This document shows, in pieces, positions 7,027 through 13,085 of a DNA stretch of 22,486 nt. Both the position numbers and the translations under genes were made by a program. Under the pieces are notes generated by a model. That model ran no database searches. It was given only the letters and a program-made list of their open reading frames with translations, and was not told where the DNA came from. Source of the stretch: Chloroflexota bacterium (GTDB lineage: Bacteria; Chloroflexota; Dehalococcoidia; Lucifugimonadales; JACPCL1); the NCBI GenBank assembly GCA_016210375.1, contig JACQUH010000153.1:1-22486 (forward strand), read 5' to 3'. Every line of letters begins with the position of its first letter. Positions within the stretch are counted from its first letter, which is position 1.

Positions 7027-8018
7027 ATGTCCGAGAAGCGCGACCGTGTAGTAGCCGCCGTGGCCGGCCAGGAAGTGGACCGCCCGCCTATCAGCACCTG
7101 GCGCCACTTCTATGACGTGGAGATGACCGGCAATGGCCTGGTCGAGGCCATGCTGGCGTTCCACCGCACCTACGACTGGGACTTCATGAAGGTGAACCCG
7201 CGCGCCCAGTATCACGTGGAGGACTGGGGCGCAACCTTCAGCTACACCGGCGACGCCGCCACGCCTCCCACCGCCGCCTCCCTTCCAGTCGCTGCCGTTG
7301 AAGACTGGGGCCGCATCCGTCCGCTCTCACCTACTCATGGCGCCTAGGGTGAGCACCTGCGGGCACTCCAGGCCATCAAGAAGGAGCTGAAGAGCGAGGC
7401 GCCCTTTGTGATGACAGTCTTCAATCCCATATCCGTTGCAGGAAGGCTTGTGCAGTCGGAAGACGTCCTTCTTGGGCACTTGCGGCAGCGCCCCGAGGTC
7501 GTCCATGCTGCGTTGGAGGCGATCACCGAGACCTTTCGCGGCTACGTCGCCGAATGCCTCAACGCCGGCGCCGATGGCATCTTCTTCGCCACCACCTCTT
7601 GGGCCTCTCACGACCTGCTCAACGACCAGGAGTACCAGGAGTTTGGCCGCCCCTATGACCTGCGGGTGCTGGAGGCGGCCAGAGACGCCCAGTTCAACAT
7701 CCTGCACGTCTGCCCCAGCAACAACATGCTGAAGTCCCTGGCAAACTACCCCCATGTCCACGCCATCAACTGGGACGACGGGGACGCCACCAATCCCAAC
7801 CTGAGCGATGCCCGTGCCCTCACCGGCCGCGCCCTTCTTGGCGGCGTCAGCCGCGATGTCCTGCGCCGCAGCAGCACCCCGGACGCCGTGGCGCAGCAGG
7901 TGCGCGACGCCATGCGACAGACGGACGGGCGCGGCTTCATGCTTGGCCCAAGCTGCTCCATCTCGCCCCGCTGCCCGAGGCCAACCTGCGCGCCATGAGG
8001 GAGGCGCTTCTGACCTAG
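7027..8018 (+). pseudogene. Broken UROD-family (uroporphyrinogen decarboxylase-like) gene
   Basis: A clear AGGAGG-type site precedes the ATG. The frame reads MSEKRDRVVAAVAGQEVDRPP, typical of UROD-fold proteins, to an in-frame TAG at 7345-7347. It resumes without any shift (GEHLRALQAIKKELK and onward through GYVAECLNAGADGIFF and HVHAINWDD) to about 7962. Near 7965-7970 the frame is lost: the ending LPEANLRAMREALLT is encoded in another frame, to TAG 8016-8018. So there is one nonsense change (TAG where Leu would fit, as from TTG) plus a 1-bp deletion or 2-bp insertion in a C run. Family members include haem-pathway enzymes and corrinoid-dependent methyltransferases; this divergent type cannot be assigned a substrate. 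Assembly error remains possible. Confidence 0.8.
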
Positions 8019-8020
8019 CC

Positions 8021-9022
8021 ATGACTACCCTTCTCTCCGTCCAGAACGCCTCGGTCGTCTTCCGCGCCCGCCAGGGGCTGCTGTCCTCCACGACGGTGCG
8101 CGCCCTGGACGGCGTGTCCATCACGCTGGACCGGGGGGAAAGCCTGTCCGTCGTTGGGGAGTCGGGCAGCGGCAAGACCACCCTGGCGCGGGTGGGCCTG
8201 GGCCTGCAGCGCCTTGCTGCGGGCAGGGTGGTCTTTGACGGTCTGGATATCACCGGCGCACCGGAGGGGCGGCTCAAGGGGTTCCGGCGTCGCGCCCAGG
8301 GCATCTTCCAGGACCCCTTCTCCAGCCTGGACCCGTACATGACCGTGGGGCAGATCGTGGAGGAGCCGCTCCTCATCCACAAGATAGGGGGCCCGGAGGA
8401 GCGTAAGGGCGCGGTGCAGGCCGCGCTAGACGAGGTGAGGCTGCGGCCCGCAGAGGAGACTGCCGCCAAGTTCACCCACCAGCTCTCGGGGGGCCAGCGG
8501 CAGCGGGTCGCCATTGCCCGGGCGCTGGTGTTGAAGCCGGAGCTGATCGTCGCCGACGAGCCGGTGTCCATGGTGGACGCCTCCAGCAGGGCGGAGATCC
8601 TGTACCTCATGCGGGAGCTCCAGGAAAAGCACGGCGCAGCCTTCCTGTACATCACCCACGACATCGCTACGGCCTACCACTTCTCCCAGCGCATCGCCGT
8701 CATGTACCTGGGACGCATCGTGGAGACGGGGCCGACGCGCCAGGTTATCGGCAACCCGCTGCACCCCTACACCCAGGCGCTGCTGCGGGCGGTGCCGGAG
8801 CCGGACCCCGCTAACCGCACCCGCCGGCGAGCGCCCGTGGAGGGCGAGCCGCCCAGCCCTGCGCACCCGCCCTCCGGGTGCCGCTTCCACCCGCGCTGTC
8901 CCTACGCCTTTGAGGGGTGCGACAGGGAAGACCCGCGCCTGCTGGAGGTAGTGGCTGGCCAGGAGGTGGCCTGCCGGTTGTGGAAGGGGTTTGAGGAGGA
9001 GGGCGCGCGGCTGCCGGGGTAG
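8021..9022 (+). CDS. ABC transporter ATPase, DppF/OppF family
   Basis: The 333-residue protein has Walker A GESGSGKTT (from residue 46), Q-loop in IFQDPFSSLDPYMTVG, signature LSGGQRQR (155-162), Walker B LIVADEP with Glu180, His213 in ITHD, and the family's C-terminal domain with CRFHPRCPYAFEGC. The DPFSSLDP motif marks the DppF/OppF rather than the DppD/OppD side. The ATG at 8021 follows the original UROD stop by two bases. The nearest purine-rich site (GAGGGAGG) is some 16 bases away, so translation was probably coupled to the UROD gene and may be altered by its frameshift. It is the expected partner of the ATPase at 4039-5031. Confidence 0.92.
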   Translation: MTTLLSVQNASVVFRARQGLLSSTTVRALDGVSITLDRGESLSVVGESGSGKTTLARVGLGLQRLAAGRVVFDGLDITGAPEGRLKGFRRRAQGIFQDPFSSLDPYMTVGQIVEEPLLIHKIGGPEERKGAVQAALDEVRLRPAEETAAKFTHQLSGGQRQRVAIARALVLKPELIVADEPVSMVDASSRAEILYLMRELQEKHGAAFLYITHDIATAYHFSQRIAVMYLGRIVETGPTRQVIGNPLHPYTQALLRAVPEPDPANRTRRRAPVEGEPPSPAHPPSGCRFHPRCPYAFEGCDREDPRLLEVVAGQEVACRLWKGFEEEGARLPG

Positions 9023-9085
9023 GGGGCGGGGAGCCGTGGTGGAGACGGAGGCCGATAGCCGTCTGCTTAGCACGGCGTATCAGAC

Positions 9086-9346
9086 CTAACGGTAGGTCGT
9101 TTCACTCCGGCGGCGGATGTCCAAGATAAGCACAACCTGCTCCCTGTCGTTGATGTCAAACAGTATGCGGTAGTCCCTGACACGGTAGCGGTACTGTGCG
9201 ATCCGAAGGTCTTGTAACGCCACGACGCCTCGTGTCCGAGGGTTGTGTTGAAGGCGGTCAAACGCCTCTTTCACTCTCCGAGAATCTTGCTGCGAAAGCT
9301 CACGAAAAGCCCGCCGGGCCGGCGGGGAGAAGAGCAGGCGGTGCAT
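9086..9346 (-). CDS. RelE/ParE-family toxin
   Basis: The 86-residue basic protein has the compact RelE/ParE fold signature: MHRLLFSPPARRAFRELSQQD at the N-terminus, a helix-turn (RRVKEAFDRLQHNP), and the strand series YRYRVRDYRILFDI and VVLILDIRRRSETTY at the C-terminus. Members cleave mRNA on the ribosome (RelE) or poison gyrase (ParE). The DYRILFDI and C-terminal Arg-rich strand fit RelE better, but this is not decisive. Its ATG directly follows the antitoxin stop (TAGATG), so translation is coupled. It is convergent with the DppF-like gene. Confidence 0.88.
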   Translation of the reverse strand: MHRLLFSPPARRAFRELSQQDSRRVKEAFDRLQHNPRTRGVVALQDLRIAQYRYRVRDYRILFDINDREQVVLILDIRRRSETTYR

Positions 9347-9634
9347 CTAGGAGAGGCCAGCTTCCCTGTAGACCTCTTCCGCAGTAATCCCTTTCCCCTC
9401 GTCAATCTCACGCCTGGCGGCGATTAGCTCCTGAGCGTATTGAGGGTCGGAGAAGTCGCGGATGGCCTCCCGCATCTCCAGGTATCTCTCCACGCTGAGC
9501 AGGATAGCGACGGGCTTGCCCTGCTGTGTCACGACGACATCAGCGCCCTCCTCGTGGACCCGCTTGAGTAGCTGGGGCAGCTCTTTGCGCAGCTCGTGGA
9601 CGCCGACGAAGGGGTTCTGCAATAAGTCCAGCAT
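9347..9634 (-). CDS. Phd/YefM-family antitoxin
   Basis: The 95-residue protein contains the Phd/YefM N-terminal DNA-binding fold: VGVHELRKELPQLLKRVHEEG, then DVVVTQQGKPVAILLSVERYLEM. The C-terminal region (DFSDPQYAQELIAARREIDEGKG) is the likely toxin-binding helix. The ATG at 9632-9634 is preceded by GGAG at 5 nt. The antitoxin-first order and zero gap to the RelE-like toxin are typical. Phd proteins bind palindromes in their own promoter, and several short inverted repeats lie at 9641-9680. Confidence 0.88.
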   Translation of the reverse strand: MLDLLQNPFVGVHELRKELPQLLKRVHEEGADVVVTQQGKPVAILLSVERYLEMREAIRDFSDPQYAQELIAARREIDEGKGITAEEVYREAGLS

Positions 9635-9644
9635 GAATACTCCG

Positions 9645-9684
9645 GTTATACGGTATGTTTACGTGATGTTATCATAATGTCAAT
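9645..9684 (-). promoter_or_regulatory. Promoter/operator region of the RelE/Phd-type operon
   Basis: On the minus strand there is a perfect TTGACA (9679-9684). At 17-18 bp spacing only a weak -10 (TAAACA/AAACAT) is found; TATAAC at 9645-9650 is better but 28 bp away. TTATCATAA (9669-9677) is an odd-length palindrome and a candidate operator half. Exact promoter uncertain. Confidence 0.35.
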
Positions 9685-9756
9685 GCAAATGGTAGACCGC
9701 TGGGCAGGGTGTACCGGCCAAGGCAGGGGAAGGTGGAGATGGCAGGGTGTGAGAGG

Positions 9757-9796
9757 GACCCAGAAACCCTGGACTTAAGTCCAGGGTTTCTGGGTC
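9757..9796. repeat. Perfect 40-bp palindrome with no loop
   Basis: The 20 bases 9757-9776 (starting GACCCAGAAACC, ending GGACTT) are followed at once by their exact reverse complement. It lies between two divergent 5' ends (antitoxin at 9634 and the gene at 9834), so it is not a terminator for either. It ends two bases before the expected -35 position of the downstream promoter. Confidence 0.9.
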
Positions 9797-9798
9797 GT

Positions 9799-9827
9799 GC
9801 GCGTGACGCAGTACGCAGTGGTAGAAT
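9799..9827 (+). promoter_or_regulatory. Leaderless promoter of the gene at 9834
   Basis: TAGAAT at 9822-9827 ends six bases before the ATG at 9834, the same -10 and spacing as at 5140. The -35 position (about 9799-9804) is a poor match. No Shine-Dalgarno is present. Confidence 0.5.
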
Positions 9828-9833
9828 TGGGGC

Positions 9834-10514
9834 ATGTTGCCCTACATCAAAGTCGGTGGTCAGGTCTTAGCAGCATTAGCCACCGCAATCTTTTGGGTAT
9901 TGGACATCCAAGATATAACGCCTAATGCGGGTATCTTGTGGCAATGGTGGGCACTTGGTGCTCTCATGGTATTTGTGGGCATCACCACATGGACACAAGT
10001 CACCCAACAATTACGTATTCGAGACCTTATCAAGAGTTCCCCTAAACTCGCCGTTAGCCTGCCGGACCCTCACGAGGAATGGTGGTTGTTGAGAAGATAC
10101 TCATTGATAGTCTCGAACTACGGGTCTCCTGCCAATGTAGCGGCCCAAGTTAGGGTGATAAAAGGCTTGGATGCCCTCCAAGCTTATTATCAGGATATGT
10201 TCACGGCGGTTTGGGAGGGCGAAACACCTTCGGTTCGCATATTGCGTGGGCATGAGGCACGTATGCGGCTCATAGAGCCAGAGTTACATAGCCCATCCAG
10301 TCCTCCACACTTTTCGCAATACTTGATAGCATATTGGGATAATACAAACCACATTGCTTCTCGCCTAGAGACGGTCAGTTGGCTGACCTTCGGAGGATCG
10401 CCTCCTCCAGAACTTACTTTTGAGGTAACTATCAGCGCAGACCCGCCTGACCCGTCTGGACCTTTGATACGTAGATACCACCTTGCTGGGCAAGGGCTTA
10501 GGCAGATTGAATGA
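9834..10514 (+). CDS. Membrane-anchored protein of unknown function
   Basis: The 226-residue product has two N-terminal hydrophobic helices (about residues 8-24 and 34-53), a short basic linker and a soluble domain of about 160 residues. That domain has beta-rich stretches (RRYSLIVSNYGSPANVAAQVRVI, PELTFEVTISADPPDP), suggesting a beta-sandwich-like fold. I do not recognise the family. Codon use is AT-richer than the neighbouring transporter and fumarate reductase genes, which suggests recent acquisition. It stands alone between a toxin-antitoxin pair, a perfect palindrome and the composite repeat at 10829. A membrane accessory or stress/defence role would be a guess. Confidence 0.7.
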   Translation: MLPYIKVGGQVLAALATAIFWVLDIQDITPNAGILWQWWALGALMVFVGITTWTQVTQQLRIRDLIKSSPKLAVSLPDPHEEWWLLRRYSLIVSNYGSPANVAAQVRVIKGLDALQAYYQDMFTAVWEGETPSVRILRGHEARMRLIEPELHSPSSPPHFSQYLIAYWDNTNHIASRLETVSWLTFGGSPPPELTFEVTISADPPDPSGPLIRRYHLAGQGLRQIE

Positions 10515-10572
10515 GCGCCTAATATTCAAGGTTGCCCGAACTGCGCAGCTTCATAAGGGTGTCTCTGAACAG

Positions 10573-10828
10573 CATGGTTCCCTTTGGCTGTGCTCAGGGT
10601 AAACTAGGCTCAGGATGAGCGAGGGTTGGCTGCACCCCCTTGCCGCACCGCCGCATCTCATCCCTAGCCTGCGTCAAGGTGCTCTTACAGACACCAAGGC
10701 GCTGCTCCAGCAGATTTTGGCAAGCCCCGCAACAGCCGCTTTCTCCCGCATCCGCTACGTGGGAACGCTGATGCCGGAGGAAGAGCAGGCCCTGTTTGGT
10801 GCCGTCTAAACACTGACGCTTCCGGGCC
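10573..10828. other. Low-information interval with one weak ORF
   Basis: An ORF from 10615 to 10809 (+, 64 codons, ending GTLMPEEEQALFGAV) has moderate coding-like third-position bias. Its start lies in a stretch (CTCAGGGTAAACTAGGCTCA and flanks) that looks like intergenic CTCAGG-type repeat DNA. It has no recognisable domain. I do not call it a gene with confidence. Confidence 0.2.
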
Positions 10829-10922
10829 GACCTAACCCCCTTGGTCCCCCTTCCCGCATCGGGAAGGGGGAGACGAGGAGAGTGAAGGATTGCTTTGCGG
10901 CTTTGCCGCAAAGCAATCCTTC
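10829..10922 (+). repeat. Composite palindromic element, copy 1
   Basis: Module A (10829-10871): GACCTAACCCCCTTGG followed by a 12-bp-arm hairpin with CAT loop (TCCCCCTTCCCG/CGGGAAGGGGGA). After a 12-nt gap comes module B (10884-10922), an 18-bp perfect hairpin with TTT loop (GAAGGATTGCTTTGCGGC and its complement). It lies 3' of PIG-L copy 1. No U-tract follows on either strand. Confidence 0.75.
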
Positions 10923-10933
10923 TCAGAAAGACG

Positions 10934-10962
10934 ATTCCCCTCACCGCATCGGAGAGGGGAAT
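10934..10962. repeat. Short module-A-like hairpin
   Basis: ATTCCCCTC (10934-10942) and its complement GAGGGGAAT (10954-10962) surround a CCGCATCGG core, matching the core of module A in copies 1 and 3. Confidence 0.55.
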
Positions 10963-11022
10963 GAAAAGAGGAGAGGTCAAGAAGAGGAGAAGGCCCGGCC
11001 CGCGGGGCTTCTACCCGTTGGG

Positions 11023-11739
11023 CTAAGCCAGAATGAAGCGCTTGAAGGCCTCGGCGTAGGCAACGCCGATGCCCTTGCCCGCCTCCAGCCGCCATGCCTT
11101 CATTCGCTCCACCGCCTCTGGCCCAACCTGGCTGGCGTGGGCCAGCAGCGCCCGCACCGCGACCTCCATGGTGTCCGTCACGTCCACCCACTTGTCGGGA
11201 TGTTCGTTGCCGACGATGAGCACCTCCCGCACCTTGTGGGGCTCCAGGCCCTCTTTCAGTAGCTCAGGGAAGGTCAGGTGGTCGCGGGCAGCAGGGAAGA
11301 CTGCGGAAAGGGCGGCCTCGCCGGCGGCGAAGTGGTCGGGATGTCCAATGTAGAAGCTGCCGTTGAGGCTGCGCGTGGGATTGGCTGTGATGAGGACATC
11401 AGGGCGGAAGCGGCGAATCTCGCGAGTGATGTCCCGCCGCACCTCCAGGGTGGGCTGGAGGTAGGCGTCCGGGTACCCCAGGAAGACGACCTCCTTGAGG
11501 CCCAGGACCTTGCCGACGTTTATCTGCTCCTGCCGCCGTATCTCCGAGAGGCTCTCCGGGGTGATGGTGCGGTCTTCTGTGCCCTTGCTGCCGTCGGTGA
11601 TGATGACGTAGGCCACCTCCATGCCCTCCCTGCACCACCTGGCCACGGTGCCCGAGCAGCTAAACTCGGCATCGTCGGCGTGGGCCATGACCACCATGCC
11701 GCGGCGGTAGGGCTGCTGTTGCTCTTGCTCCTGGGTCAT
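11023..11739 (-). CDS. PIG-L (LmbE-like) family deacetylase, copy 1
   Basis: The 238-residue protein carries the zinc-site motif as AHADDAE (residues 19-25; the family usually has AHPDDE) and the distal GHPDH. It belongs to the PIG-L/LmbE N-acetylglucosaminyl deacetylase-like family, which removes acetyl from sugar conjugates such as thiol cofactor precursors. The actual substrate cannot be read from sequence. The ATG at 11737-11739 is chosen because AGGAGG lies 10 nt upstream, exactly as in the paralogue; ATG 11746-11748 is only 1 nt from that site. A longer ORF reaches 11856, but it would start inside the -10 box and read through a structured leader. It is closely similar over its whole length to 18810-19529. 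Confidence 0.9.
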   Translation of the reverse strand: MTQEQEQQQPYRRGMVVMAHADDAEFSCSGTVARWCREGMEVAYVIITDGSKGTEDRTITPESLSEIRRQEQINVGKVLGLKEVVFLGYPDAYLQPTLEVRRDITREIRRFRPDVLITANPTRSLNGSFYIGHPDHFAAGEAALSAVFPAARDHLTFPELLKEGLEPHKVREVLIVGNEHPDKWVDVTDTMEVAVRALLAHASQVGPEAVERMKAWRLEAGKGIGVAYAEAFKRFILA

Positions 11740-11847
11740 ACCGGCCATGCCTCCTGAAACTGGCGAGGGAGCTCCGATGCGCTCGGAACTCCCTCGCGCT
11801 GGGTCATTGTCTGCGGGGCGTCCCACGGATGCCCCGATGGGGTCACC
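11740..11847 (-). promoter_or_regulatory. Structured 5' leader of PIG-L copy 1
   Basis: Hairpin P1 (11827-11847) has a bulged A and four C-G pairs closed by an AUC loop. A second hairpin (11763-11797) has 15-bp arms with one U-G pair and a short loop, just before AGGAGG (11750-11755). The second hairpin's 3' arm contains CUCC, able to pair with the Shine-Dalgarno. The same arrangement, with compensatory changes, precedes PIG-L copy 2. Confidence 0.55.
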
Positions 11848-11851
11848 AAGG

Positions 11852-11857
11852 ATCATA
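11852..11857 (-). promoter_or_regulatory. -10 box upstream of the PIG-L copy 1 leader
   Basis: TATGAT on the minus strand places the start of transcription near 11845, at the first base pairs of leader hairpin P1. The -35 region is poor. The equivalent site before copy 2 is degenerate (CATGGA). Confidence 0.4.
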
Positions 11858-12158
11858 CACTATTCTCCCAGTTGGTGAGCCATGAAAGCACCTCTAGCCT
11901 TACGGTTAGCATGGCCTTCTCCGTACGCAAAGGCAGGGCAACAATACAGGGGTAACGGGTGGTGCACAACCAGGGCTGCGATCATGCCCATGAGACACCA
12001 TGACAACTATGTTGACCAGATTCTTGTCTTGGTGGGTGTCTTCGGCACAGTGATGACCTTTTCTCTTGTTGAACGCCATCCGCCGCAAGGTACTCAGGCC
12101 AAAGCCGAAACCAAGGCCGGGATGGGGGGGTGAACAAGAGTCTACCCCCCACCTCGAT
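11858..12158. other. About 300 bp without a supported gene
   Basis: Short frames exist on both strands (for example 11882-12133 plus), but none has a domain, a good ribosome site or consistent codon bias. The stretch is somewhat AT-richer around 12000-12080. I see no RNA gene here. Confidence 0.4.
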
Positions 12159-12241
12159 CCTCCCCCGCAAGGGGGGGAGGCAGTCATTTTCGTAGCCATG
12201 ACAGCAGAATCTGGCCCCGCAATGCGGGGCCAGATTCTGCT
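12159..12241 (+). repeat. Composite palindromic element, copy 2
   Basis: A short G/C hairpin CCTCCCCC-GCAA-GGGGGGGAGG (12159-12180) is followed after 22 nt by a long hairpin with 18-bp perfect arms (12203-12220 and 12224-12241) and a 3-nt loop (AAT). It lies 3' of the fumarate reductase iron-sulfur gene. No U-tract follows on the minus strand. Confidence 0.65.
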
Positions 12242-12293
12242 TATTGCACCGGGGAGAGGCCCATCTTGCCCAGGACGCTCTCCCCCGCAGCGC

Positions 12294-13085
12294 CTATTTG
12301 GCAGTCTTTGCCTTTTCGGCGTGCTGAGCGCCGGCGCTGGCCCCCTTGCCGTTGGAGGAGGACCGCAGGCTAGTCAGTGCCATCTTGCGGCGCAGGTAGG
12401 CGATCTGGGTGGTGAGGGATATGCCCTTGGGGCAGTAGTCCTCGCACGCCAGCAGGCCGATGCACCCAAACACCCCGTCTTCTGTGCCCACGACCTCAAA
12501 GAAGTCGGAGTCGGCGCGATCATCCCTGGGGTCGGTGAGAAAGCGAGCGATGCGCAGCATTCCAACCGCCCCCAGGTAGGTGGGGTTGACCTGGGCGGCG
12601 CCGCAGGCCGCCACGCAGCAGCCGCACTCTATGCACCGGTCAAGCTCGTAGATGGTTTGGGCCGTGTCGTTGGGCATCCGCTCTTCCAGGGCATCGGGGT
12701 CAAAGGGCTCCGAGTCGTGTATCCACGATTCCACCCTCTGCCCCATCTCGCGGAACCATGTGCCTGTGTCTACCGAGAGGTCGCCCACCAGCCTGAAGAA
12801 GGGCAGCGGGAAGAGGTTGATCCTGCTGGGGAGCTGCTCTATCAGGGTGCGGCACGCCAGCCGGGGCCGGCCGTTGACCAGCATGGCGCAGGAGCCGCAG
12901 ATAGCGGAGCGGCACACGAAGTCAAACTGAAGGGATGGGTCTTGCTCCTCCCTTATTCGGGTAAGGGCGCCATAGAGGGTGAGCCTGGGAGTCTCCTGCA
13001 TCTCGTACTTCTGCACCCGGGGAGCAGACTGCGGGTCGTAGGGATTGTGGCGGAAGACCCGGAATGTGAGCTTTCTGTTAGGCAC
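12294..13085 (-). CDS. frdB: Fumarate reductase/succinate dehydrogenase iron-sulfur subunit
   Basis: The 263-residue subunit carries electrons between flavin and quinone. The [2Fe-2S] ligands are Cys58, Cys63, Cys66 and Cys78 (CRSAICGSC...RLAC). The C-terminal ferredoxin domain has CIECGCCVAAC (151-161) and CIGLLACEDYCP (208-219), supplying the [4Fe-4S] and [3Fe-4S] ligands. A basic, low-complexity tail of about 25 residues ends the protein. The start is GTG at 13083-13085, overlapping the frdA stop by 8 bp, so translation is coupled. Gene order C-A-B matches the Wolinella-type quinol:fumarate reductase. The direction of catalysis in vivo cannot be fixed from sequence. Confidence 0.93.
   Translation of the reverse strand: MPNRKLTFRVFRHNPYDPQSAPRVQKYEMQETPRLTLYGALTRIREEQDPSLQFDFVCRSAICGSCAMLVNGRPRLACRTLIEQLPSRINLFPLPFFRLVGDLSVDTGTWFREMGQRVESWIHDSEPFDPDALEERMPNDTAQTIYELDRCIECGCCVAACGAAQVNPTYLGAVGMLRIARFLTDPRDDRADSDFFEVVGTEDGVFGCIGLLACEDYCPKGISLTTQIAYLRRKMALTSLRSSSNGKGASAGAQHAEKAKTAK

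Noticed and set aside
7345..7347. TAG read as pyrrolysine in a UROD/methyltransferase-like gene
   Set aside because: The surrounding sequence fits an ordinary Leu codon changed to TAG, UROD-family proteins are not known for Pyl, and a second frameshift shows decay.
9757..9796. Rho-independent terminator
   Set aside because: It lies upstream of both flanking genes and no T-run follows on either strand.
10594..10980. 128-codon minus frame running through the composite repeat
   Set aside because: It reads across hairpins and repeat modules and has no recognisable domain or start signal.
11740..11847. T-box, cobalamin or other known riboswitch
   Set aside because: I could not find the conserved core of any known class; only the two hairpins and their covariation are supported.
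11740..11856. N-terminal extension of PIG-L copy 1 (and 19530-19736 for copy 2)
   Set aside because: The upstream ATG lies inside the -10 box, AGGAGG lies near the internal ATG in both copies, and the stretch shows RNA-like paired changes. A coding role is not fully excluded.
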